The notes beneath the pieces were generated by a model. That model made no database searches. It worked only from the letters and a program-made list of their open reading frames with translations, and was not told the origin of the DNA. Positions 44,492 through 55,030 of a stretch of DNA of 64,000 nucleotides are shown here, in pieces. Numbering within the stretch: position 1 is the first letter of the stretch; the number at the start of each line of letters is the position of its first letter. The position numbers and the translations under genes were made by a program. This stretch comes from Manduca sexta (Eukaryota; Arthropoda; Insecta; Lepidoptera; Sphingidae), in assembly GCF_014839805.1 (NCBI RefSeq), contig NC_051117.1, positions 4,216,001 to 4,280,000 on the forward strand, written 5' to 3'.

Positions 44492-45290
44492 TTAGGATAT
44501 GTAATTAATAAAAATGGGTTAAAAAAGTCACCGGATAAGGTTAAAGCAATTTTAAGCGCTCCGCGACCGAATAATGTAAATAAGTTACAATCTTTTTTAG
44601 GCCTGGTTAATTATTACAGAAATTTTGTTCCCGACGCTTCCAGTATTTTAAAGTCCTTTATATGAGTTATTAAAAAAGGGTATCAATGGACTTGGAGTAA
44701 AAGCCATAACGAAGCATTCTGTAAAATAAAAAAAATATTATCATCGGACAAAGTTCTTGCACATTACAATCCTCAGTCTAAACTAATTTTAACAGTAGAT
44801 GCCTCGCCAAATGGATTAGGGGCAGTATTGTCTCAAGTAGGGGAAGACGGCGCGGAAAGGCCATTATCATTTGCATCGCGTACCTTAAATTCGGCAGAAA
44901 AACGCTATGCGCAGATACAAAAAGAAGCAACTGCGATAGTTTTCGGCGTGAAACGATTCCACCAATATTTATATGGGCGGGCAAATCCTTTTATATTGCG
45001 CACCGATCACAAGCCACTTGTCACTATATTTGGATCGCACAAAGGTATTCCCGAGGTATCGGCAAACAGGCTGCAAAGATATGCAATTTTTCTTAATGCA
45101 TATAATTATGTTATCGAGTACATTCGTAGTGCCGATAACTGTGCGGACTATTTGTCTCGCGCGAGCCTTCCCGGAGTCGGTGACGGTGGAGGGCAAGAGC
45201 ATGATCCAGCCGCCTCGGCCGCTGTGCCCGCCGCTGCAGACGACCGAGCAGCATACGTAAACTTTGTTTTTGAGGGTAATTTGCCGATAA
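44492..45290 (+). pseudogene. pol: RT thumb/connection and RNase H
   Basis: Continues in the same frame as RT: SFLGLVNYYRNFVPDA (connection), a second stop TGA at 44663-44665 caused by a local length change, then GYQWTWSKSHNEAF and RNase H with LTVDASPNGLGAVLSQ (Asp), FASRTLNSAEKRYAQIQKEA (Glu) and LRTDHKPL (Asp). RNase H would remove RNA from the RNA-DNA hybrid during reverse transcription. This is the direct-orientation arm (44509-45232) of the large inverted repeat. Confidence 0.88.
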
Positions 45291-46673
45291 CCTTAGATCA
45301 AGTACGCGAACATACGCGAAAGGATATTACTTTATGTAAAGTTATACAATACGTTTTACAGGGCTGGCCTAGGAAAATAGATAATATAGGTTTAAAACCT
45401 TATCATAAATGTAGACTTCAGTTGGCTTTTGAAAATGGGTGCCTTATGAAGGGTCACAAAGTTGTCATACCCCAAGCTCTGCAGAGTACTGTATTAAATG
45501 AATTACACCACTCTCATCTGGGTATAGTAAAAACAAAAGCAGAGGCGCGTTCACGATTTTGGTTCCCGAACATAGATAATGCACTGGAAAAAATGATAAG
45601 TGCATGCAACATTTGCATTCAACTCAGACCAACACCGCCGCGTGCGCCCCTGGCAACATGGCAATTCCCACCGAAAATATTCTATAGGGTACATCTAGAT
45701 TTTTTAGGACCTATTAATAACCGGATGTATTTAATTATTGTAGACGCATACCTACTCAAAGTGGGTAGAAGTATACGACACATCCAATGCATGTACTACG
45801 AGTGTTGTAATTGAAAAACTTTGCGAATTTATGTCTCGATTTGGGGTCCCCCACACTATAGTAAGTGACAATGGATTAGCTTTTACATCACAAGAATTCC
45901 AACAGCATTGCTTACTCAATGGTATAACTCATATAACATCGCCGGCTTATCACCCTGCGAGTAACGGGCAAGCAGAAAGCTATGTGAAAATAATTAAGAA
46001 AGGCCTTCGAACCAGTTTACTATCATCGGATAATCAAAAAACCAGTAAATTGAATTTGTTAAAATACTTATTTCATTATTGTAATTCGGTACACTCTGTC
46101 ACAGGCCTTTCTCCGGCTCAAATAGTATATGGCGAAAATCTTAGGTCACGTTTAGATTTACTTAATCCTGAGCCCGTACGGCCTTCCTCGTCGTCAATCA
46201 CATCTCTTACTGACCGTGTTAAACAACAACAGTGCTCGCAGAATAAGTACTATGGCGGTAAAAATAAACAGTGTTATAGTGTTAATGACAAAGTTTTATA
46301 CAAAAAATATTGTAATGGTAATAAGTTTGTTTGGTGCAAAGGAATTGTTGTAAAAAGACTCGGAAAAGTTTTATATTTAATTAAAGATGTAGTGCATTTA
46401 AAGTTATTAAAAAAGCACAAAAATCAAATTATTTTGTTCCGGGGCGATCAGGTTGCCGAAAGTTATGACTATATGGATGGCGATAACTACGATGAAAGTG
46501 AGCAGTGCGCCACCGTCGCGCCTAACTCGCCCTCGACTGTGAGGGAAGAGGAACCGAGGCCGGAGGACGTGGACACGCGGTCATTGTTGTCGTCACCTTC
46601 AACAGAGGTGCTTCCCTCAAGGAGTACTGTTAGACTATTGCGACCGATTCCTAGAGTTAATTATAAGGTGTAA
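45291..46673 (+). pseudogene. pol: Integrase, frameshifted in the catalytic core
   Basis: Zinc-binding HHCC domain at about 45500-45620 (HHSHLG then CNIC). The core starts with VHLDFLGPI (first Asp). After IIVDAY the frame is lost between about 45750 and 45830. From 45831 it continues SRFGVPHTIVSDNGLAF (second Asp) and YHPASNGQAES (Glu), giving the DDE triad of an integrase that joins element DNA to the host. The C-terminal part has a WCKGIVVKRLGKVLYLI segment like the SH3-type GPY/F module and a Ser/Pro-rich tail ending at TAA 46671-46673. No chromodomain was seen. Confidence 0.88.
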
Positions 46674-46726
46674 AATTGTTATTTTTAAAAGTATAGTATT
46701 AGTATTTCTTTGTATTGTGTCCTTTT

Positions 46727-46739
46727 GAAGGGGAGAAGG
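46727..46739 (+). other. Polypurine tract
   Basis: GAAGGGGAGAAGG directly precedes the 3' LTR, the expected primer for plus-strand DNA synthesis. It is intact, consistent with recent replication. Confidence 0.85.
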
Positions 46740-46859
46740 TGTTATATATGTAGTTATAAGTATAGCGTGCTGCGTACACGCCCTTGTCGATGGGCTAATA
46801 AATTAGTGCGTTACGAGCCAGCGTTTGTTTCACTCGTGTCCCGTATTGCATACTTAACA
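46740..46859 (+). repeat. 3' LTR
   Basis: 120 bp, identical by eye to the 5' LTR. Followed by the right CATAT of the target duplication (46860-46864). Confidence 0.95.
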
Positions 46860-47111
46860 CATATTTTTTGCATTTGTTTATTTATTTTAATGATATTTTT
46901 ATTGACTGCGAATCACTGCAAAGCTGTTACAATATTTATCTTTTATAATTAATTTGCATTCTTTAATTTATATATAATTCTGGATTGTAAAATTTCCTAT
47001 CATTGTTGTTCAAACAATTTTAAAACTTAATTAAAATATATTTTTACTTTTATCACACAGGTAAAGCAAAAAACACCGTAATGGATGCGAATAAAATTAG
47101 TCTGTGACATA

Positions 47112-47224
47112 CTAATGCCATCTGTCGTCTATTTACGATATTAAACATGCACACGATCAGCTGTGATCTACGCGAGTGTTTATAAACATTATTAGTTTAC
47201 GTAGATCGTTCATAGATGGCGTTA
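47112..47224. mobile_element. Possible foldback MITE
   Basis: Outer TAATGCCATCTGTCG faces ATAGATGGCGTTA. Inner GATCTACGCG faces ACGTAGATC around TGTTTATAAACA, itself a palindrome. Suggests a small non-autonomous element. Single copy in the window. Confidence 0.45.
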
Positions 47225-47740
47225 CGTGTTATGCAGAAAAGATAAATCTATGTTAATAGCCAAGATATTAAGCAATTGTTCTTTTAAAAAATAGCGTAAA
47301 AACATTAAATTACATTGGAGATTCGCAATGATTTCAAGTACTTTCCAAATTCCAATAGAGATTTTCTTTTATTTATTAGAGTTATTCCAGCTGCTTGCAG
47401 TAATTCCAAAGCATTACTGGTATTTCTAAACCAGTTTCTCTAGTAATCAATGAATCGAGTTGAATTTTGCTATGGTATAAAAATCATCAAATTGTTTATT
47501 TCGTTAGAAAAAATTAAAAACTTTCACAAATGCTTCTGCATTCGTTTTTTGTTGTAGTAATCGTTGTCGACTTGAGTTAAATGGATATCAATTTATTGAT
47601 CTGCTTAAGGTAAATTTTTATATTCAGTGCATTTTTATTCTTAATCTAATCGGCGAACCTGTTTGAACCGCTGGTGTGATAATTTGTATACGAGTTCGTT
47701 AGAAGTAGATTTTTTTATGATGCACTTAAATGTCGATCAT

Positions 47741-47771
47741 CGGTGGAGATGATATTAAATCATTTCCACCG
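47741..47771. repeat. 31-bp hairpin
   Basis: CGGTGGAGATGAT, loop ATTAA, ATCATTTCCACCG: 12 of 13 positions pair. No gene adjacent. Confidence 0.7.
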
Positions 47772-48536
47772 TTCTTAAACACCGACAATACGGAATGAAG
47801 TATGGCTACTGGCTTTAAAGAAAAGGGAAAAAGAGATAAGGGAGCGACGGTATAAACATGCACTCAGCTTGAGAACTTTTTTGCCCCTCCAGCTATCAAT
47901 TCTACAATTTATGTGCACTGCTTTCTGCCACTTAGCTTGCTAATCTGCTGGACTATGTCGACGTTTTTCGTTCTTCTATAGATCGTCATTTGTGATCGCG
48001 TTATATCGCAATATATATATAATTGAACGCGTAGAGAACTACTGCGTGTAGATCTCTTTAAAGTTTGTTGAGTCATTATGAGCTGTGTTCCTAGGCAGTC
48101 CGTCTTAGGTGTTGTGGATCTTCGAAAATCTCATTAACAAAACGAAAAGCAACAGAACTCACCAATTATTACCACTGCCGAGCCGACCCATCCATGTTCC
48201 ACACAAATATGTTTATAGCGTGACTACCACTTCTAAAACTACTTACCCAGTTCCTTTTAAAATCATTTCGAACCGTAACATACTGAAAAATGCTTTTCAA
48301 ACGTACATTTCAGATTTTATTACATCATATATTTTTGATATTATGTTCTCTGTTCACGGTGCCGTGGTAATGGTGCATTGCGCTATTTTCTTCCACTCTT
48401 GTGTTATGTCATATGTCGATAGAATTGTGTGGAGCAACGGGAATGTTTCGCTAATGACGTTTAGTTTCTGTTTGTTTTCTTTTAGTTATTTTGAGTTTTA
48501 TTTCTTGTTTGTTTATAATTATGTAATACATACATA

Positions 48537-48795
48537 CATACAGAACATCACGCATTTATCCCCGAAGGGGTATGCAGAGGCGCAATTAGGGCGCCCACTT
48601 TTCGCCAAGTATGTTCCGTCCCATGATGTCACAGGGGGCGAGCCTATCGCCATATCGGGCATAAATTCCAGACTCCGGGCTGATACTGAGCAGAAAAACC
48701 TAAATATCACTTTGCCCGACCCGGGATTCGAACCCAGGACCTCAGAGCGCTATTGTACCGGACATGCAATACAACTACGCCACCGAGGCAGTCAT
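48537..48795 (-). mobile_element. SINE-B, full length, reverse orientation
   Basis: CATCACGCATTTATCCCCGA, GGGGGCGAGCCTATCGCCAT, CCAGACTCCGGGCTGATACT, GGATTCGAACCCAGG (box B complement) and ACTACGCCACCGAGGCAGTC (box A end). Close to the 18468 copy. Confidence 0.82.
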
Positions 48796-50353
48796 TAAGT
48801 AATGTAAGTTTTTAATGTTATGAAGTCCCCTGCCCGATCGTAAGGGTTATGTTTGGCCAACAGGTCGTATTCCAAAACTAAGACTTCGAATTGCATAGCC
48901 TCAGATACTAGCATGTGGTCTCTTAATGTCCATTACTATTGACTACAAAGATCTTTAAGTAAAAACAGTGTTTGAACCATACTGCGTGGCGGTATATATT
49001 AACAAAATCATGTACTAATTAGTACCCAACCAGACAGCATCTCACATACTTGAAACAAACCACCTAGTATTATGTTAATTATTCGAAAATGATACCTCAC
49101 GTCTTGTACATTTCAACAGATCTAAAGGGCAAAGCTAAAGATACCTATTAAAGTGAAGCGTTCGCAGTTAATACGAACGTAAACACTTAAGATTTACACG
49201 CGTATTACTGTAGCGTTAATTGGCTAATTAAGTAATCTCTCAGTTGGAAGAGGCGGTTCATTTGTGTAAGTGTCAGCACAAGGACGGCTGCATCCGGAAT
49301 TATAAGTTGCTTTTCATGAAGATTAGAAGAATTTAAATTAGTACCAAACAAAATTGATGAGAGAACAGAATCTGCTTTCTTTTTGCCACAGAGATTAGGG
49401 TGAAACAATGACGATATAGCTTTTTAATTTTTCCTCTAAATGTTATCGATTCGCGCACGAACATCATCAAAATTTAATGTCACTAGTACAATTCAATCTA
49501 TCGTAGCCTTGGAAATACTTAATACTTTTCAGACCTTTTTATTGTTCAGAGGTCAATTTTTGCTGTAAGCCTATTTATGAACTATTATTCCGTAATTTAA
49601 CTATTTATCACCATAAATACATCCTCTATCAATATAATAAACATGACATTTACAATTCAGTCTTCCGGTTGATTTTAAAGCTGTAACGTTGTTACTGTAT
49701 CATTGCATTTCACGGAGGCAATTGATTACACGACAAAAAATATGTTTGCTTAATTCTCAGGCGATTTTAAACAATAGTCAGTAGAATTTACGACTAATTC
49801 ACGTGAAATTCATTTTTGATTAGCATTAAGAGAATCTGCGTTTTTTGCATTGAATTGGAATTAGCAAGTAATCAATGGAAGCAATGCAATGAATTGTTTT
49901 GCAAATCATTTTGTCTGTTACGCGATTTTGATTCCATCAATGACGCAACTGCGTTATATTTAAGTGTTAATTAGAATTATAAATATTCTGAGCAGCTTTT
50001 TCTTAAGAGTAATCATAACGAAACTTTATTTTTAATCACTATTAAAGTTGTCTCTTGCTAGACCTAAATCCATGTTGTTTTTATCTCTTAAACTTCACAG
50101 GCTTGCTCGCGAGCACAACTTTATAACACGAGGATAATAACAAAGTTATGCCAGTAAGCATCTCTATACTAAACAACCAATAAAGTGAAAAATGTCTGTT
50201 ATTCTCTCCATCTGTTATATCATTGTACGGCAACTTCATACGCTACCCATTGCGAAATGCACAGTTTATGAATGAAATATTTTAGGTTCACGTACCGACA
50301 AAGCAATTTTCCTTCTTTTACCGACCGTGTAACAGAATGATTTATTGTTTCAG
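48796..50353. other. Upstream region of the 50.4-kb exon, no exon recognised
   Basis: AT-rich. The last bases read TTTATTGTTTCAG, a fair splice acceptor, so an earlier noncoding exon may exist further upstream but was not identified. Confidence 0.4.
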
Positions 50354-50713
50354 ATGCCAACGATGTAGACTCGAGGCGGTTGCCGCGCGCTGAAAAAGTT
50401 CAACGTTAATCGATAAAGTTTGATAAAGGAATTTCACATCACTGCGTTCCGTGCTAGTGTGTTGTGTTAGAATAAAAAATGTGCGAACGTGATTGGTCGG
50501 TGCGTTGTGTGCGTGAGTGATTAGTGATGTGCCGTGTCGATTGCGGTTATCGCTAGTCGTCGATATGGCGACGATGGATTTGACCAACGAGGTGGTCCGC
50601 CTCAGGGCGGAGCTCGAGAAAGTGTCCGCCGAACGCGACATGCTCTTGTGCGAGGTGTCCAACTTGCGCAGGGAGTTAGAGCTGAGCGAGTTAAAGCACT
50701 TGCAGGATGACAG
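50354..50713 (+). CDS. 5' exon of a host gene, coiled-coil N-terminus
   Basis: The best host exon in the window. Coding starts at ATG 50565 (MATMDLTNEVVRLRAELEKV) and stays open for 49 codons to a strong donor, CAG|GTGAGT at 50713/50714, leaving phase 2. Residues 6-38 show an almost perfect heptad rhythm (Leu6, Val10, Leu13, Leu17, Val20, Arg24, Leu27, Val31, Leu34, Leu38), so this is the beginning of a parallel coiled coil. Before the ATG is a 5' UTR of about 210 bp after the acceptor-like TTTCAG (50353), with CG-rich DNA and a 13-codon upstream reading frame (ATG 50479 to TGA 50520) that could lower translation. Either this is a second exon after a noncoding first exon, or transcription starts nearby. 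Later exons lie beyond the window. I do not recognise the protein. Confidence 0.6.
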
Positions 50714-52342
50714 GTGAGTTATTGTTTTCTGGGCGTTGTAATTTATCATCTTGTGGACTTTTCTATTTGTATGCGACGTTCGCTGGAGAGGTACATAAGG
50801 TTTACCTTTACTGTGTATTTAATAAATATCATCTGGGTATATATACCTTCAGTATGACATTTTTATGTGATGCCTGGGTTCTTATATTACAATGCAACGA
50901 CAGAAAGAATGCTTTTGCCGTAAATGACTTTATACCTGCTTTTATAAAAATATTTATGTTATTGCTCCTTGATGGACTTCCTACACTTCACATTCTATTA
51001 AAAAATGTAGACACATGTCGCGTCCGCTAGGGGTCGCCTGAATCACAAAGCCTTGTTATTACAAGTATTTTTGAGTATTCTGAATGTTTTCGGGCTAACA
51101 TTGACTCATCATGAGGAGCCACTATGACACAATCATGTTCGGCAAATGGCAATAAGGTCGCTCCCTGGGACCTAACATAACTGGCGTAATGTCTGCCTAC
51201 CCCTGAATATTTATAAAAGCATGATGCTACGTACATTCACATTGCTCGCTATCAAGTCACAAATATATTCAAGTCTTATGACACAGTTCCGTTACACGCA
51301 GGTACGTGAGGAATGCATATGGCCGTTTGATGTTGGCCGGGTATTTAGGGAGACGGGTTAATTTCACGCACGCGGTACGTCGCGTAACAACCGTTTGTGA
51401 TACAAAGGGCCCGTGCGTCTACTGTACAGGCCCTTTGAAACGCTCGACAGGCAGTAGACCTGTCGCGTTGGCGACTTACTTTGGTGCGAGATGAGAGATG
51501 TGGCGATTGGAAAGCTGTCTTTTTTCTTGCTAACAATGTCTTTTCTTACGTCTTATTACTATTGTGAATGGGTTAGTAAAGATGTTTGGATATTTGTTAG
51601 AAGTAAACACCGTGAACACTGGACGACGACGGATTTGAAAGGAATTTGGCACACTGATAGACGATATCTTTCATTAACATATAGGTTTCGATGGTACCTG
51701 TTTTTTTGTTCCGAAAATGACACTGTCAGAATCTTAGTCCGGGAAATCTATTTTTTAGTATTGTACGAGTACATTAATTCAATAAACCAATTATATTGAT
51801 AAACTTGCTCCAATCAATACACAGGAGCATTCATCATTATTCGAATTAACATTGCTATTTTTAACATTGACCATTGATTTAAAGAATGATTAACTGAACT
51901 ATTTTTAATCTCGGTCATTAATCTAGTAATTAACTCATCCGCCACCGCTTGTAACCGATAGCACGCACACATGCGCACCTATTAGTCCTATTGTACGCGG
52001 TGAGGTTTCCGACGACACCGACGTCAGAAGGTCCTTACAACTCTTTGAAAAGATTCCTCCCGCACTCCTCCTCCCCCCCGCTCTTCTGTCCCCTCTTGAC
52101 GCAACCAGCTCTAATACAATACAGTGCATTTAAATACGTGGTTATTATGTGTTGGTCATTTGTTTGGTGGGGTTTTGTATGTGTGGGTCAGTATGGATAA
52201 GCGAAACTAGGTTTTTTTTTTATACTGGTTATTGATATAATGATTGTAATGAAATTAATGCTACGTACTGGTGTGGTAGAAGTCATTATGATGAACGATG
52301 GTGGTTGTTGAGACACTTCTTGCCAGAGTTATTCAGACATAT
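50714..52342 (+). other. Probable first part of intron 1
   Basis: No exon seen. It begins with the donor GTGAGT. A GC-rich, structured stretch at about 51300-51500 stands out. 51970-52090 is C-rich (CTCCTCCCCCCCGCTC). Open frames on both strands at 51306-51536 overlap the structured stretch and have no motif. Confidence 0.45.
51403..51465 (+). ncRNA. Twin GC-rich hairpins with complementary loops
   Basis: Hairpin 1: CAAAGGGCC (51403-51411) pairs perfectly with GGCCCTTTG (51429-51437), loop of 17 nt. Hairpin 2: CGACAGG (51445-51451) pairs perfectly with CCTGTCG (51459-51465), loop CAGTAGA. Loop 1 contains TCTACTG (51418-51424), the exact complement of all seven bases of loop 2, so a kissing-loop contact is possible in RNA. 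On the gene strand this would lie about 0.7 kb into intron 1. RNA status is inferred. No expression evidence. Confidence 0.35.
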
Positions 52343-52796
52343 CGCTGGCTCATTAACAAGGTCCTATGTTAATTTTTATTTATGTTGGAAAATGAGATTT
52401 AACGTTTTCATGTTGGTAAATATGGCAAGACAATAATTCATAGCTTCCCCTTTATTTGTGTTTTCGTATTATTGGAAATGTTTGCTGCAAAAGGACATAG
52501 AATCATGTGTAACGATTTCTAGATTTTGTTAAAGTCGAAATAAAACTAGCTTTCGTATATCTGTATTTAAATTTTTTCCCGAAGTTTCGATGACTTTTTA
52601 CCCTTCGTAGTCACAGAGCGGACTGTGTTCTTAGTTGACCGAAGTCAGTTACAATATCTACCTACATTTTACAATTATACCAAAAAAAAACGCGTTAATT
52701 TCCCTATACTAATTTTATTTCGATACAATCATGTGATTTACATATCCCGATTTGTGCAAAAATTATATCAAAGAACCTTGTAATAGTGAGCCAACC
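52343..52796. mobile_element. MITE M1, copy 4, with nested insertion
   Basis: Left end CGCTGGCTCATTAACAAGG, TCCTATGTTAATTTTTATTT and CATGTTGGTAAATATGGCAA. Right end GAACCTTGTAATAGTGAGCC. Normal M1 copies are 190-290 bp. This one is 454 bp because 52510-52735 is inserted. Confidence 0.65.
52510..52735. mobile_element. Insertion in M1, F-related, with 9-bp repeat at its edges
   Basis: AATCATGTG occurs at 52501-52509 and again at 52727-52735. The uninterrupted M1 at 18088-18279 has it once. The inserted DNA contains TTTTTTCCCGAAGTTTCGAT / CCCTTCGTAGTCACAG, a diverged F core, and CAGTTACAATATCTACCTAC as in the F fragment at 7440. Confidence 0.6.
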
Positions 52797-52834
52797 CGAT
52801 TGTACATACAGACGGGACTTAGTATATATTTATT

Positions 52835-52945
52835 GTTAATTTAAGGAGCTTGGTCGTAGGTTTATTACCATGTCGCTCTGTATGTCCGCTTGCACCGGTA
52901 TTCACACACATTTCACGATTTTGAAATATTTTTTCAAAAAAACTC
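52835..52945 (+). repeat. Dispersed repeat G
   Basis: TTTAAGGAGCTTGGTCGTAG, CATGTCGCTCTGTATGTCCG, TTGAAATATTTTTTCAAAAA. Matches 36120-36255 on the opposite strand. Confidence 0.6.
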
Positions 52946-54714
52946 TAGCCCTTTCCGACGCTGGAACCGACAATAACCTTTATAATTCCTACATTGAAAT
53001 CCAGAGTATGAGATCCGCTCCGCACACACTCCGGCAAAACATGATGTATTTATCTTCTAATATCAACTTTACTTTCTGTTATACATCCAGCATTCGCGAT
53101 ATATGTTTGTGCGTTAGATGAACTAGTTACAAAAGGTCATGTGGAAATGAATATTCTAGAAAGCAATTTACAAGTAGGTACATTTCATTTGATACGGGCA
53201 ATACTAAACTGTGTTCGTTGTTGATACGGGTCATTTTAATATGATATTTAGAATTTGTTTAACGCGGTGAAAGTGAACTGTATTGCCTGGAATATGCATA
53301 TCGAATTCTGTAGATAGGCTTTTAGATTTTATGATCATGATACTAGGTCGATGCGATGCTACCAATGCAGAAAGTAATTTCTGAAATAAAATTATTAGGT
53401 TAAATTTTTTCGTAGAAATATATCCTTTTGCATGGCATAGGTCGCGAAAATAGACCAATTAGTATACTTATGTTGATTGATTTAATTTTGGGTTCGGATC
53501 AAATATTAAGATTGGGATCGATAATAGAATATTTTATGCTAAATGGGCTTGCGTTTCTTTACTAACCGCCTGATGTTTAGATATGATTCGGCGTAAGTTG
53601 TAGGACGCTTAATGTAGGTCTAATGAGACACAGTCAATCATGATCATTGTAGTCACTTGACTTTGCCAAGATAGAAAAAAAACATTTGCCCGCACTCCAC
53701 GATGACGCATAACCCGTTTTAGACTTTAGGACTTTCAGAATGATGTCAAAATCGATTGTACTTAATTCCTATTATTTTTCCATAACTATGTAACTCACGG
53801 TTTGAAACCATACGATTATATTCGACCTGTCACACTTCACGGCGCGTCAGCTAATGGTCCGGCAGACGACATAACGCGTGAAAGTGAAACTTTTGTTTGT
53901 TTGTACGTGACGGTGCGGTCGTTGAAGCCATTGCGATAAAACAAATACATCGCACCTCATTCGCAACATTGTAAAGTATTTGGATTTTAGTGCGGGGAAA
54001 TATTCTTAGTGAAAAATGTGCTATATCTGTTCTCTAAATTCTATTCAGTATAAGGGATATTAGAGAAGCGTTTTTAATAAATATGTTATGTTATTGTAAA
54101 ATTACTCAAAATTAAAACTAAGAGAAACGTGAGCACTGGGTTTGTAGATACATGATAACAGGGTTGACGAGTGCGCCGCAAGCGCGGGGGAAGGTGGGGG
54201 GGTTCGGTATAGGGACAGTACGCACTCGCTAGTAACCAATACTAGATCTAAAATTAAATACAATTGCGAAATTTTATTTTCACTAATGCATCACATTAGT
54301 AATACGACTATATGAAAATTAACATGCTAATGAAAAATAATTTGAAATAGCATTAATTCCCATTACCTACACTTCTAACAAGCAACTACTACAAGCTAAC
54401 TAGAAACCGTCTAAATACAATTAACCGATCACTCGACTAATCTCCTATAGCACTGTTCACCAATCAAATCTATAAACTAACCTATATCGATATTCAAATC
54501 GAATTAGGCCAATCCCCGTCGAGCCTTCCCATCACTATTCAAAGCTATTTTAGGTTAATAAAACCAGATTGCGGACAAAAGGCCTCTGGGGATTATGCGA
54601 ATGTTTTTTAAAATACATTTTGCCTCCTGTGAATAAGTTTTTCGGGGATAAAAAGTAGCCTGTAGCACTCACGAGTAATGTAGCTTCCTATTAGTGAACA
54701 AATTTTCAAATATA
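52946..54714. other. Intron-like DNA, nothing coding recognised
   Basis: Traces of M2 at about 53508. CG-richer stretches at 53820-53960 and 54165-54235 (with a G-run) are unexplained. Confidence 0.4.
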
Positions 54715-55030
54715 TATTTTTTTTATTGCTTTGAATGACGAGACGTGCTTGCCGTGCGCCTGATGGTAAGCGATACGACCGCCCATAATCAGTACAAACA
54801 CCATCCACCTTGAATTAAATTATCAAGTATTTTTTGGGTATTCCACCGTGCTTGCCATCCTGTGACATGAGATTTTAAGTCTAATTAAGTCCAGTAGTTA
54901 CACTGGCTACAATGTCTTTCAAACAGGAACACAACAATGACTACACACTGTTGCTTGGCGGTAGAAACAGACATTGCGGTGGTACCTACCCAGGCAGACT
55001 CCCACATATGAGAAACTTACCACCAGTAAT
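54715..55030 (+). repeat. Dispersed repeat E, copy 2
   Basis: GAATGACGAGACGTGCTTGC, GGTAAGCGATACGACC, CCAGTAGTTACACTGGCTAC, ACATTGCGGTGGTACCTACC, CTTACCACCAG. Parallel to 34850-35160 over its whole length. Confidence 0.75.

Larger units (their letters stand above)
42058..46859 (+). mobile_element. Ty3/gypsy LTR retrotransposon, mag-like, rearranged
   Basis: A 4802-bp element with identical 120-bp LTRs, 5-bp target duplication CATAT (42053-42057 and 46860-46864), primer site, polypurine tract and gag, RT, RNase H and integrase regions in gypsy order. The very short LTRs and the two CCHC knuckles in Gag point to the mag lineage first described in silkworm (lineage inferred). The protease region is absent: an inverted copy of the RNase H region sits between gag and RT. 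Stops at 44489-44491 and 44663-44665 and a frameshift at about 45750-45830 also disable pol. LTR identity implies recent insertion, so the RNA was probably mobilised by proteins from another copy. Confidence 0.93.
46860..48536. other. Intergenic DNA with small foldbacks
   Basis: A long open frame from 48109 (no ATG at its start) runs into a reverse SINE-B. It has no motif and is not called as a gene. Two foldbacks are listed separately. Confidence 0.4.

Noticed and set aside
47741..47771. Rho-independent terminator
   Set aside because: The stem is terminator-like but the context is eukaryotic and no gene precedes it.
48109..48798. 229-codon plus-strand open frame
   Set aside because: No ATG at the start, the C-terminal third is reverse SINE-B, and the remainder has no recognisable domain. 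An unlikely but not impossible exon.
50342..50749. 135-codon minus-strand open frame
   Set aside because: Antisense of the 5' exon. The plus strand has ATG, heptads and a donor, while the minus strand has no motif.
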